Shown here piece after piece: positions 18,852 to 28,398 of a stretch of 64,000 nucleotides of DNA. Each line of letters begins with the position of its first letter. The first letter of the stretch is position 1. Location of the stretch: NCBI GenBank assembly GCA_030068145.1, contig JAPJBO010000286.1, forward strand, positions 124,001-188,000. Direction: 5' to 3'. The position numbers and the translations under genes are program-made. Below the pieces are notes generated by a model that saw nothing but the letters and a program-made list of their open reading frames with translations, did no database searches and was not told the DNA's origin. Source of the stretch: Diplonema papillatum (Eukaryota > Euglenozoa > Diplonemea > Diplonemida > Diplonemidae).

Positions 18852-19726
18852 CTAGTAGGTGCCCAAGAAAAATACATCATCATGGTCAGGCTCGGAATCA
18901 ATCTTAAGCGCCCCATCAATGTCGACGACGTTTTTGTTGCCGGAACTGTCGGTATTGTCGTCTTCGTCCTGCACAGCTGCCGTCCCTTTTATGGCATGTT
19001 TCCACGACTCCTGCACAACAGAGGTCCCAGATGACTCCTTGGGGTCTGACAGTGTTCCACTGTGTTTCCACACAAGGCCGGCATCTTGCCATCCGGAATT
19101 ACCGTGCAGCCGTTTTCTATCACGAAGCCCCAGTATCGTCCAGCAACAGGGGCTTCGTGCGCCCCCAGCATGCGCACGCCCAATTCCGTGATGTCGGGCC
19201 ATTTTGTGAAAGTTTGGCGCTTGCCCCGGGAAGGAACGGTCGCAGCAGCACTCTGGGAAACGCAGCTCTTGTACAGCAACAGAATGTCGGCCTCGTCCAA
19301 GTTTGCCTCACAAGCCAGCTTCAGCCTCTTGTACTGCTCGGTGGCCTTCTATGTTGGGGTAGCCTGCGGCCTCACTGTCATACCGCAGAATACCAGTTCA
19401 GTGTTGGCGTTTCTGCGTATAACATACAAATCGCTGTCTCCGATGTCAGCGCGGTTCTTCGGTGTTGCGATGTTCTTGAATTTGGCCATAATGGCCTTGC
19501 TCACCATGCCGTTGGTTGTTCCCAGGGGGGAACCCAGCAGCTTTCCAACAAGAGACTTCACCGCCCCATGCAGGAGTTCCTTCCCGGCTTTCTTCACGCA
19601 AAAGACCTCGACAAAGTCAGCAATGGACTGGCCGAGTTGTTTGGTCTCTTCCTGCTCCAATTGGGACGAATCAACCCTGCGCTTCTTGGAGGATGGTGTA
19701 GCCGGAGGTGTTGCGGGTTTGCTCAT
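18852..19726 (-). pseudogene. Nuclear-type protein gene of the TIR element, frame interrupted
   Basis: Begins at an ATG with MSKPATPPATPSSKKRRVDS, which contains a classical nuclear localisation signal. A Lys/Glu-rich, probably helical region follows (QLGQSIADFVEVFCVKK). Further along, the same strand encodes RGKRQTFTKWPDITELGVRM and a Trp/Gly/Cys-containing stretch, then an acidic C-terminus (DSEPDHDDVFFLGTY). The whole spans about 290 codons on one strand but not in one uninterrupted frame; it has a couple of breaks, unless an intron is present. No family recognised. The overlapping plus-strand open frame lacks an ATG and is taken as its shadow. Confidence 0.45.
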
Positions 19727-19749
19727 CTTGTTTTAGTTGTCAGTTTTGA

Positions 19750-20080
19750 GTAGTCCTGTTGAGTCGGTGTTTTTAAGCATATTGTCGTGGTTCATAGTGC
19801 ACCGCTCATCGTTTTTACACGACAATAGACTTGACAACACCGACCCATCAAGACTCACACCTAAAACAAAATGGGCAGCCCGTCTACCCGTGCTGCATAA
19901 CTGATGACCCGATTCGTTACCGCTTGTTTGCCCTCTATGGCCTCGTCGACCGTTCAACACCTATGACGATGACAACTGCAGCATGCGACAATGACGAACC
20001 GGAGTAATACAGGTCCTGCCTCACAGAAATCGCATCCTTGTGTTTCCGTCTCTTGTGATGATTCTCCTTCCTGTCTGTAG
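19750..20080. other. Element interior, nothing recognised
   Basis: Upstream region of the minus-strand gene. No ORF of note. Confidence 0.4.
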
Positions 20081-20165
20081 GGCAATGTCAGACAAATGCC
20101 AGACGTTTGCCAAACGGCAAACGTTTGCCGTTTGCAAACGTTTGCCATTTGGCAAATCGTGCCAA
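20081..20165. repeat. Cluster of GCAAACGTTTGC palindromes
   Basis: Overlapping copies of GGCAAACGTTTGCC and half-sites (TTTGCCAAACGGCAAACG) fill ~85 bp. A second, smaller cluster lies at 20470-20535 near the right end of the element. They look like subterminal binding sites for an element-encoded protein, or a strong cruciform. Confidence 0.85.
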
Positions 20166-20469
20166 ACGCGGTTTATTAGCCGTTTTTTTAGTCACCGGGC
20201 TAGGGTAGCTTATCTTGGCCCCACCACCCACCACCTAGCAACCCTTTTCCGCAAGAATGGCTGAGTCCAAGGAGTTTCTGGAAAGTTGTTGCACGGTGGA
20301 CATTGCGTTGGTCTTTCGAAAGCTACTACAGAGCGGTGGTGTAAGACTGTGTGTCAAGGCCTTCCCCTGCACAGTCTGACCCAGTCTGCAGCAAGTGACT
20401 GATGCGGGATGACGGACACTTCTACTTGCCTGCTACGCTATAGATATTTCTCAAGGGCTTAAAAAAACG

Positions 20470-20535
20470 CGTTTGGCAGGATGGCAGGATTTGCCAAACG
20501 GCAAACGTTGGAAAACGGCAAACGTTTGCGACGTT
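20470..20535. repeat. Second GCAAACG palindrome cluster
   Basis: GGCAGGATTTGCCAAACGGC, then AAACGGCAAACGTTTGCGAC. Same motif as 20081-20165. Confidence 0.8.
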
Positions 20536-20621
20536 TTTTTTAAACACTGCCCTGGCCTAGGATAGGGACCCTCGAAAGTCCACATCACCGAGATTTGGGC
20601 CGGATCAGGTGGATTTCTACT

Positions 20622-20770
20622 TGGACACTAGTCATTTTTACTAGTGCACTAGTCATTTTGACTAGTGCACTAGTCATTTTTACTAGTGTTTTTACTAGTG
20701 CACTAGTCATTTTTACTAGTGCACTAGTCATGCTTTTTCACTAGTAAAATGACTAGTCAAAACACCTTTT
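20622..20770 (-). repeat. Right inverted terminal array
   Basis: Units of TAGTCATTTTTACTAGTGCA in tandem; reverse complement of the left array. Closes with ACTAGTAAAATGACTAGTCA. Confidence 0.9.
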
Positions 20771-20789
20771 TTACTTGACACGACCTCCT

Positions 20790-21060
20790 TTTTCCTGGAT
20801 AAACACGCAGTCATTTTTCCACCGAGGTTTTATTGTCGCAAACGAATCCCCGTGTGCAGCGGGCGGTGCCCACGGCACACGGCACCAAGCATCCATGCGG
20901 AGCATCAAGCTCGCGGAACAGCCAGCGCACACGTATCAGGCTGCCCCGCAAACCCACATCATGGCACACCCGCGTATCAGGTTACCACACAACGCACACA
21001 CACCCTCTCCGGTAGCTCCCGGTCCGCTGACTCCCGCGGTCTTTGAAAAGTTAGAAAGGT
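20790..21060 (+). repeat. Repeat family I copy 1
   Basis: GGATAAACACGCAGTC, GGTTTTATTGTCGCAAACGA, then ATCCCCGTGTGCA, GTATCAGGTTACCACACAAC and CTCTCCGGTAGCTCC match 31860-32095. It lies between the TIR element and the sorting-nexin exon. Confidence 0.85.
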
Positions 21061-21068
21061 AGAAATGA

Positions 21069-22178
21069 TTGTTCTTGTCTTCCTCCCAAGAAGACGTCGA
21101 CGTCTCCCCAGACGGCTCTGCGATTAAACACCAGCTTCCCCTTGCACAGACCTCGCTGCCGACGTTCAAGCAGAAGAAGCTGGTGACTGTGAAGAGGTAC
21201 AGCCATTTCGTGTGGCTGCGGGACCAACTCGTCGTGGAGCACCCCGGGTGCATTGTGCCGCCCATCCCGGAGAAGGACTTCGCGTCGCAGATGCAGCGGG
21301 TGGCCGGCAGCAACGAGCCGACGGAGCTGGTGGCCTACAGGCAGCGGGCCCTGCGGAAGTTCCTCGTGCGGGTCGGCGCGCACCCGAAGCTGCAGAAGGC
21401 GACCGTGATGCACGACTTCCTGCAGCTCAGCGAGGAGGACTTCGCGAAGCGGATGAAGGAGCCGCTGAAGAAGGCGTTCGACATCATGTCGATGCCGTCC
21501 ACCGTCAAGATCGCCGGCGGCATGGCCGCCAAGTCGAACTCCCCTGACTACGCCCAATGGTGGGACACTATCGCGTATTTCGACAAACTCGAGTTTCAGC
21601 TAGGGGAAGTCAGGTCGAAGGTCAACAAACTCATGCACGCACGCCTCAGCACGGGCTTGTCGTTTCGCGACTTCGGCATGGCTTACGTCGCTGCTGGTGA
21701 AGTTGAAGCGGATAAGCAATCGCAGGAAGTCGGGTCGATGATGAAGCTTCTCGGCGACCTCTCGCGGCAGCAGACGCCGGCGTGCGAAGAACAAGCGAGC
21801 AACGAGTGCGTCCACGTCGCAGAGTCCGTGACGTATTACCAAGGGATGTGCACCAGCGTCAAGGACGCGATCAAACGCCTCGTGGACCTCCAGCAGACCC
21901 GCGACTGGCTGGCCACCGCGACGAAGAAGGCGGAGAGGAAGCGGGACACCGACTCGGACGTCAAATCCGCGGAAAAAGCGAGCCAGCTCGACGACAACCA
22001 CTCCCGCGCGGTGGCTGCGGCCCGGGACGTGGGCCGGGAGCTCACTGAGGAGCTTGCTCGGTTCCACCGCGAGAAGGCGTACGACCTCAAAATGGTGCTC
22101 TCGACGTTCGTTGAGCTCACGAGGGACTACTCCGGCAAGCAGAAAGCAGCGTGGGAGTCCCTCACTTTCGAGCGGTGA
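21069..22178 (+). CDS. PX-domain sorting nexin, 5' end missing
   Basis: An endosomal sorting protein that binds phosphoinositides through a PX domain. Visible: TVKRYSHFVWLRDQLVVEHP, PPIPEKDF, RQRALRKFLVRVGAHPKL, then VMHDFLQLSEEDF, the central and C-terminal PX motifs. A ~200-residue helical region follows with the layout of a BAR domain (FGMAYVAAGEVEA, then YYQGMCTSVKDAIKRLVDLQ and KKAERKRD, with a final long helix), as in SNX1/2-type proteins. The open frame has no ATG before the PX core and the first PX strands are lacking. A tract TTCCCCTTGCACAG ending at 21149 is a good 3' splice site, so an upstream exon probably exists or has been displaced by the repeats at 20.6-21.06 kb. The stop at 22178 looks genuine. 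Confidence 0.82.
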   Translation: MFLSSSQEDVDVSPDGSAIKHQLPLAQTSLPTFKQKKLVTVKRYSHFVWLRDQLVVEHPGCIVPPIPEKDFASQMQRVAGSNEPTELVAYRQRALRKFLVRVGAHPKLQKATVMHDFLQLSEEDFAKRMKEPLKKAFDIMSMPSTVKIAGGMAAKSNSPDYAQWWDTIAYFDKLEFQLGEVRSKVNKLMHARLSTGLSFRDFGMAYVAAGEVEADKQSQEVGSMMKLLGDLSRQQTPACEEQASNECVHVAESVTYYQGMCTSVKDAIKRLVDLQQTRDWLATATKKAERKRDTDSDVKSAEKASQLDDNHSRAVAAARDVGRELTEELARFHREKAYDLKMVLSTFVELTRDYSGKQKAAWESLTFER

Positions 22179-22229
22179 TGATGACGGGAGAGCGCTGCGG
22201 ATTCGGAAAGCAAAGGAAAGGAAAGAGAG

Positions 22230-22700
22230 AAAAGAGAAAAAGGCCGCTCCTGGTCCAGGAACGTGACGGTCAACCACAGCTTGCAAAGCTTGAGTCGGAG
22301 GGAGCACACAGTGTTACAACCCCGTCCGCTCTGCCCTGCTGCTGACCGTCTCGACGAGCTTGTGTTCAGCGAGCGCCAAGCCCCAAGGTGTGCCAAGCCT
22401 TGCAAAGGAAAGGAAAAATGAAAAAGCCGCTCCGGGTCCAGGAGCGTGCCGGTCAACCACACCTCTTGCAAAGCTTGAGTCGGAGGGCAGAGCAGTGCTA
22501 CAACCCCGTCCGCTCTGCCCTGTGGCTGACCATCTCGACGAGCTCGTGTTCGGCGCAAGCGCCAAGCCCCAAGGTACGCCGCGCCTGGATGCTTTAGCTT
22601 GGGAAATCGGTAGCCACTTGAACCGTAGGCCCCATGGCTCTGCAGTACCGCCGAACACGTGAAGTTTGGCTCTCGTGTAGCAGGCTTTCTGGTACCTGCG
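22230..22700 (+). repeat. Two repeat family F copies in tandem
   Basis: 22230-22385 and 22405-22700 both carry CCGCTCC, GGTCAACCACA, CAAAGCTTGAGTCGGAGG and GACGAGCT. The second runs on to GTACCGCCGAACACGTGAAG. The first copy is truncated at the start of the second. Confidence 0.88.
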
Positions 22701-23440
22701 GAATCGGGGAAAAAAAGCGAAGGCAACCGACACCTGACGTTCGTCGTCGGAAAACACGCAAAATACAGAAACAGTCGAATGTGGGGGGTGTGAAGAAACA
22801 GAAGCGAAGGATGCGCATCGTGCACCTCGCTGTCTACTCTTCCGCTCCGTTTGGCATTCTCGCTCGCATGGGAGAATGCCCGTTTGCGTTACACGGGCAC
22901 ACGAAGTTAATATCTTCACCAAACATGAAATGTTTGAGAAAATGAGAAGCTCGTCGTCGCAAACCGTGGCGTTTTCACTTGCGTCCTGAACCCAGCTTTA
23001 CGTAAACACGATCAGGCACTTCGTTCAACAAAGCAACTCTCTTGAAACTCTTGAGACTTCCCGTCATCATTACCATTGGGTTTGTATCAGCCGCGGTTGT
23101 GCGAGTGACGGGCTCTTGTTTTTAGCACCAACAATCTGTGCTGCGCGCTCTTATTGTGAAAGCTAAAGGAGATAATGTGCTGCAACAATCTGTGCTGCGC
23201 ACTCGTATTGTGAAAGCTGAAGGAGATAATGTGTGCTGTTGCCCCACACGAAGGCAAGTAAGTCTTGGTACCGGGCCAGTAGCTTATACGCCAGTATGAA
23301 GTAAGTAACCCTTACTTTTCTAGAGAAGACAAGAACCCTGCTCATTCCTGGATGTTGGAAAGCTGTCTGCTCACCACAAAGTTGCCCGAGTTTGTGGTGA
23401 GCAGGCAGCTTTTATAGCACCACAGACTGATGTGGAATTC
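22701..23440. other. Intergenic; includes a 50-bp tandem duplication
   Basis: AATCTGTGCTGCGC and TATTGTGAAAGCT(G/A)AAGGAGATAATGTG occur twice (23125-23185, 23186-23235). No gene recognised. Confidence 0.5.
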
Positions 23441-24160
23441 AAGGCCGTGGCTTTTTTGGACCCTTTCCTAGCGCCCCTGTAAAATTGCACACCTTACTTT
23501 GGGGGGCGTGTGCCAGGCGTGAACAAAAACAATTTGCCCTTTGTCGTTGTCGTTGTACTTCTCCTCCCCCCCTCCCCTCTAGCCTCCGTCGAAATGAGCA
23601 CTGGGCGGCTCGAATGTTTTTCCCCGCCCAGCCATAGAGAAATTCTGGTAGGTGGTTCGTGTGCTTGGTGTTCACGCGGCGAATCGCAAAAAAATCTGTC
23701 TGAGAGATGGCGGACTGAAGAAGAAGGAGGACACAAAAAGGCGAAGGGTGTGGATCTCCGGCAGCATTCCTGACGTTGCATTTTACTACGGGCATACAGG
23801 GGGGAACGCAGCAACCTTGCTAGCTCATCCCCTTGTGCGCAGACTCCGGCCTACCTTTTCAATGGACTCGCCGTCGGAGACTTAAAAACACACCGACTAA
23901 AACAAGTACCTACGGTGACGTGTGATTGTCACCCCTCAAATTGCAAAAGTCGCCGAGGGGTAACAAGTTCAAACGTAGGGGTGACAATTACGCACGTCAC
24001 CGGTGTTTCCACAGTAAAGAGACATTCTTCTGATATCCTGTGTGTAGACACGGCGACGTTTGAACTAGTCACCCTACGTTCGAAATTGTCACCGACACGG
24101 CCGTGGCACGCAGCAATTGTGCCACTCTTGCGGTAGCCAGCTCGTTTGCGCCAATCCGAG
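23441..24160. other. Intergenic with a diverged family A end
   Basis: 23565-23620 (CCCTCTAGCCTCCGTCGAAA) is a diverged, minus-oriented family A piece. 23925-24070 contains partial inverted and direct copies of GGGTGACAATTACG-like sequence. No gene recognised. Confidence 0.45.
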
Positions 24161-24586
24161 AAAGCCCCATTCTGCTTTTTTTTTTTTTTTTTTTCGACTG
24201 TCGACAATCTCAAAGGGCGTTGCTCACCCTTTCGCGGAAAGAATCCTTCGCAATCCAGGAAGCGGGATGCCGGTTATGGTTTGCCCACACGAAGTTTTGC
24301 TGTGCAAGAGGCCCCTGGACAATCAGTCCAAGCCCTGAATGTCCGCTAACTTGGATGGAGAGGAACCCTCTTGTCTGAATTTTCGTTGACACATTGACCA
24401 ATTTGGTACGTCTTTATTCATACTGAAAACCAAAAGTGTGAGGAAAGACATCAAAACGCAGCTGCAAAGACCACCCAACAGACGAACTAACAGGGACCAG
24501 CTCTTCCCACCCAAGGAAAGAAAACAACCCGCCTTGACTGTCGACCGTCGACACAAAACACGGATTCTTCAAACGAAACAGTCTTG

Positions 24587-24614
24587 AAAAAAAAAAAAAA
24601 AAAAAAAAAAAAAA
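24587..24614 (+). repeat. A28 homopolymer
   Basis: 28 consecutive A residues. A T-run of about 17 lies at 24178-24194. Confidence 0.95.
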
Positions 24615-24674
24615 CAAGGCCGTCTTGCCCTTTGCACAAGTGGAGAGCCGAATCTCCGTGTGACTTTTTTTTGC

Positions 24675-24795
24675 TGTTGAAAAAGCACCCTTCGTAGGAA
24701 ATACTCGAGGAGGCCGCCAGCTGCAAAATCACAAAAAAGGGAGAAAACGTGCCGCAGCCCCACACGAAACACAGGGTACGTCTGGATTTAGTCGC
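24675..24795 (-). repeat. Diverged family A copy
   Basis: GCACCCTTCGTAGGAAATAC, CTCGAGGAGGCCGCCAGC, then ACGAAACACAGGGTACGTCT match the family A head in minus orientation. Confidence 0.7.
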
Positions 24796-24860
24796 GGGCC
24801 CAAGCACCGCACAACAATACCCAGTTTTGTGTACCCTGGACGTAAAGCGTAGTCGTATTG

Positions 24861-25156
24861 TTTTACATAAGCGCCAGCTTGGAAGGAAATGCTCGACAAT
24901 AGCTGCCAGACAAAGAACCGAAGGGTCCCAAGGGCTGTAGCTACCAAACCACGTGTTGAACGGACGTGAGGTCATGCGGGTCTACCCCTACACGACAAAT
25001 CACACAAGCACAACAGGTCAAAGTCCTGAGTGAGAAACCAACACACGGTGGTGTAAGCGAAGAACAAATCAGGTTTGTGTTTGTATTGCATTTTCCCCCT
25101 CTACCTCCGCATTTCCTCCCTTCCATTCGGAGTCGAAGCAGCAACGTCGAGTATTT
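24861..25156 (+). repeat. Repeat family B, complete copy
   Basis: From ACATAAGCGCCAGCTTGGAA through AAATGCTCGACAATAGCTGC to CGTCGAGTATTT, so both inverted ends are present. Internal TGAGGTCATGCGGGTCTACC and GTGGTGTAAGCGAAGAACAA. Confidence 0.88.
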
Positions 25157-25434
25157 TCTCCCCTCTCTTTCCGTCCCGTCGAATCGCGCACCGGACCCCT
25201 CCGGGCGTTCTTGTTGAGGAGTAGCACCTGCTTTGTGGGTAATACCTGCGAAAAGGGCGAACTGGCTGCCACGAAGTACGAAGGAGGAAGGCTGCAAAAG
25301 GTCAGCTGGCAGTGCGGATGCGGGCTTGTGACACTGCGTCCCCTGGCGGACGGGGGACCTTTTTTTGACGTCGGTAAAGGCAGAACTGTAGCTGAGTTCG
25401 AACTGTGTGCCTCCAAAGAAAAGTCGTGTCGAAA

Positions 25435-25602
25435 ACAGTCCCGGACATGGCTAACCATAGCCCGTAACGAAAGTGTGCACCAAATATACAACCCGTAACC
25501 ATTTAGCCCTTTCTTGCTCTAAGAGAACCCATTTAACAACGGTCACACGGAGGCCCTAAAGCCCCCGAGTTTCAAGCGGACTTTAACTCTAAAAAAGGAT
25601 AC
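25435..25602 (+). repeat. Repeat K/C copy 1
   Basis: CAGTCCCGGACATGGCTAAC through TTAGCCCTTTCTTGCTCTAA to TTTCAAGCGGACTTTAACTC. Near-identical to 42190-42357. The last ~60 bp are the widespread family C tail. Confidence 0.88.
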
Positions 25603-26727
25603 AATGTTTGTATGCTATGGGTAGACGTGTTCCCGTGAAACCTTTTGCAAGGAACCCATTCGGATCCTCGGTTTGGAGTCATAAATTGCTTGACCCATAG
25701 TTTCTCCAAAACGCTTTCTGCACCCTCGACAGCCCGCCACACCCCCTCCATCCGTATGGGGGTTAACTTCGATTCAAGCCTTGCGTGCTGTGGTTGACCG
25801 TGGCGCTCTCGCCTCGGAACTTCTTCTTCTTCTTCTGTTTCTTCTTCTTCGTAGTCTTCTTCTTCTTCTTCTTCTTCGTCCAACGTGCCCTGGTACATGA
25901 CCATTGAGAGCAGCCGTTGCGGTCGCAAGGGGGTTCTTTGCCCCTCTTACTAGTAAGCGCCCTCTGTTTTTCTGCTTCTCTCTCTCCCCTCGCCCCTTGG
26001 CCGCCCTCGGGTTACTTCTTTTTTTTTTTTTTTTTTTTTTTCCCCCTCTGTCTTTTCTCTCTCTTTTTCTTGTATCCTCGACTCTCCTTCGTTCAATTGC
26101 GCCCACAGTCGACGATGCTCTCTCTCTTTTCGGAACGCCGCTTTCTCTGTCTTCGGAGAGGGAGAGTTAGCACACCCGCGAGCAGAGCCAGCAGCAATGA
26201 AAAGCGCGTTGTGATTGCCGTCATGCGGTGTTGCGCGCAGAACTTCACAGGCCGTCGTCTTCCTTGTGGCGGGCCTCCCAACACCACGCCACCGACTTGC
26301 CCCGGAGCTTGCAGACGTCGCACTTCACTTTTTAGTGCTCGTGGCGCGACCTTTTCCATTTCCTTTGGCAGAAATGGTGAAGATGGTACTTGTCACAGGG
26401 TTGGTGAAATGAAAGCAAGAATTTTGGGGGAGCCCTGATTATTAGATTCACGGTTAAACGAAGCTAGCGCACAAGGTTTGCCTGATCTCGCACCTGCTTT
26501 CCGATACCAAATAGATGCTCTATTCTAACTCGCTCACCCCACTTTTTCGTGTAGGGAACCCCTTTCGGCACGGTCATGAGCCCAGCGGCTGCAGCTTGAT
26601 GAGACTCTCACCAGGTGCTTAAGCGCGCCGTTCCCTAGCCCCAGAAGCTGCACGTATGGTCCCCATTTGCGGCTCTGGCACCCGATGCATCGCTATCCCA
26701 CCGTAACCCAAACTCTCCGTACGTAAG
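25603..26727. other. Intergenic with microsatellites
   Basis: A CTT microsatellite (about 25817-25880) and a T-run (26019-26041) generate long low-complexity ORFs on both strands. The minus strand at 26250-26410 encodes a Cys-rich piece (KCDVCKLRGKSVAWCWEARH) that might be a gene fragment, but no frame is long enough to call. Confidence 0.45.
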
Positions 26728-26880
26728 GTGATTTTATTCTTCGCTTTTTCTCACGAACGGGGGGGTCGGTCCTGCTTTTGGCGTTGTAGGTTCTCCCGAC
26801 TCCCCAATTCGTGGTTAGCACAAACTCAAGAGGTCTAATCAACTATTCCCTGCAGTATTGGCATACTTTCAAAAAAAAAA
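26728..26880 (-). repeat. Repeat family J copy
   Basis: Reverse complement of 9858-10000: TTCTCACGAACGGGGGGGTC, then CCAATTCGTGGTTAGCACAA. Confidence 0.82.
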
Positions 26881-27274
26881 ATGATTTTCTAAACAGGCAG
26901 TTGGCCAGGGTCAGTCATCGATCACACGGACACACTCGCTGGCTTTTTAGCTCCAAATGCAGAATCTGCTGGGCATGCTCGAGTGCCCGGAAGGAGAAGT
27001 GTCAGCAGCTCAAGTCGAAAGCGCAGGTGCTGGTGCCAGGAAACTAGATCGGGGCTAACGTCCAGTTGGAACACAAGCAGACCCTTGTTGTCCTGACACC
27101 TCTTCTTGCCGCACTGCCAAGTTGACACCTGGCTGGGCGAGCGTGACACAGCAGTGTCCAACGTGGGACGAGAAGCGTCGGAAGCTTCTGCCAAAGGCAA
27201 CATTCCAACTGCCCAAGTTTCACCCATTGCACTCCCAACTTTCCCGCCAAATCTCTCTGACCCATTTAAGTCCC
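26881..27274. other. Intergenic, nothing recognised
   Basis: Open frames on both strands around 26922-27320 have no recognisable domain. Confidence 0.4.
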
Positions 27275-27930
27275 TGGCTGGAGTCGAAGCTGGAGTTAAC
27301 AAAGCGGGAGTCACACCCACTTGTATTTACACGCGTTTTGGTTGCAGCACACCCGCTTTTCGGCCGTGTAGAGCAATCCGACCCCCTCCCCTTCGTGAGG
27401 AAAAGTGGAGAATTTGCGCACCTCATCTCCGTACCCTTCCCTGATCCGGGCAACACGCTCAACAGTCCGGGCGGGGGGACGTGGGCAGAAACGGTTCTGG
27501 CAAAGGACGATGCTGCGCATCATCCTTCATCATACACGGTGGAGTCCACGCCTCAGAAGCTGGAGTCGAAGCTGGAGTTAAAAAAAAGCGGGTGTCACAC
27601 CGCTTTTCGGGTTTGGATTTACACGCGTTTTGGTTGCAGCACACCCGCTTTTCGGGTGTGACTCGGGCACACCCTCTTTAACTCCAGCTTCTGAGGCTGG
27701 ACCTCACCGTGCAGAGCATACCCGACCCCCTCCTCTTCGTGAGGAAATGTGGAGAATTTGCGCACCTCATCTCCGTACCCTTCCCTGATCCGGGCAACAC
27801 GCTCAACAGTCCGGGGACGGGGGGACGTGGGCAGAACGGTTCTGGCAAAGGCCGATGCTGTGCATCTTAGAGCAAACCCGACCCCCTCCCCTTCGTGAGG
27901 AAAAGCGGAGAAGCGCACCTCCTTTTTCCG
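27275..27930. repeat. Repeat family H cluster with large inverted repeat
   Basis: 27540-27720 folds on itself: CGCCTCAGAAGCTGGAGTCG at the left pairs with TTTAACTCCAGCTTCTGAGG at the right, with GCGGGTGT / ACACCC inside. A ~150-bp segment (GAGAATTTGCGCACCTCATC through CAACACGCTCAACAGTCCGG) lies on both sides of it, at 27405-27510 and 27750-27850, in direct orientation. Confidence 0.85.
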
Positions 27931-27954
27931 CAGTAGTACTGAATTAGAGTCTAG

Positions 27955-28260
27955 TACTAACAATCTTGCGGGTTGCCCTTCAATGTATTGTGCAGGCTGA
28001 AGTGAAGTAGACAGCGTGTTTTGGTGGATCCGAATTCCGAACCTGAAAACGACGCAGGGTGAATGCGAGTGGGAAAACGATCTCCCGGCACGCACAAACA
28101 AAACGAAGCGCTGTGCGGGTTGCCCTTCAATGTATTGTGCAGGCTAAAAAGACGTAGGCAGCGTGTTTTGGTGGTTGATCACAATTCCTTACCTGACAGG
28201 GTAAATACAAGTGGGAAAGCGATCACCCGGCACGCACGAACAAAACGAAGCGCCTGTCTT
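27955..28260 (+). repeat. Two tandem family G copies
   Basis: CGGGTTGCCCTTCAATGTAT, TGTGCAGGCT, CAGCGTGTTTTGGTGG, CACGCACAAACAAAACGAAG occur twice (27955-28110 and 28112-28260). Confidence 0.85.
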
Positions 28261-28398
28261 GTTCTACCTGTTTTGTCAAGAGCTGCGACTCAACTGTTCA
28301 CGAGGTGGGGCTTTGAGGGGGGTGGCTTCGACGCATCGTCCTACGGCATCATGCCGCGTAACTGGCACCAGCCTTGAGAATACTTTGCCCACTGCAGA

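Larger units (their letters stand above)
15195..20770. mobile_element. TIR-bounded ~5.6-kb element, family unassigned
   Basis: Both ends consist of short tandem ACTAGT-rich units in opposite orientation: TGCACTAGTAAAAATGACTA types at 15240-15390, and their complement at 20622-20770. The outermost sequence at both ends is a GTCAA/TTGAC-like motif. Between them are a C2H2 zinc-finger gene (minus), a second minus-strand gene with a broken frame, further small ORFs, and clustered GCAAACGTTTGC palindromes near the right end. No known transposase catalytic motif, polymerase or capsid signature is recognisable, so the class is open: a DNA transposon with a divergent or missing transposase fits best. 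I could not define a target-site duplication. Confidence 0.6.

Noticed and set aside
19031-19753. Plus-strand ORF of 224-240 codons inside the TIR element
   Set aside because: It begins without ATG and overlaps the minus-strand gene, whose ATG, nuclear localisation signal and composition are more convincing.
21051-22307. Minus-strand ORFs of 168 and 235 codons over the sorting-nexin exon
   Set aside because: They are shadows of the PX/BAR coding strand.
25572-26438. ORFs rich in Glu, Arg or Phe on both strands
   Set aside because: They are produced by CTT and T-run microsatellites.
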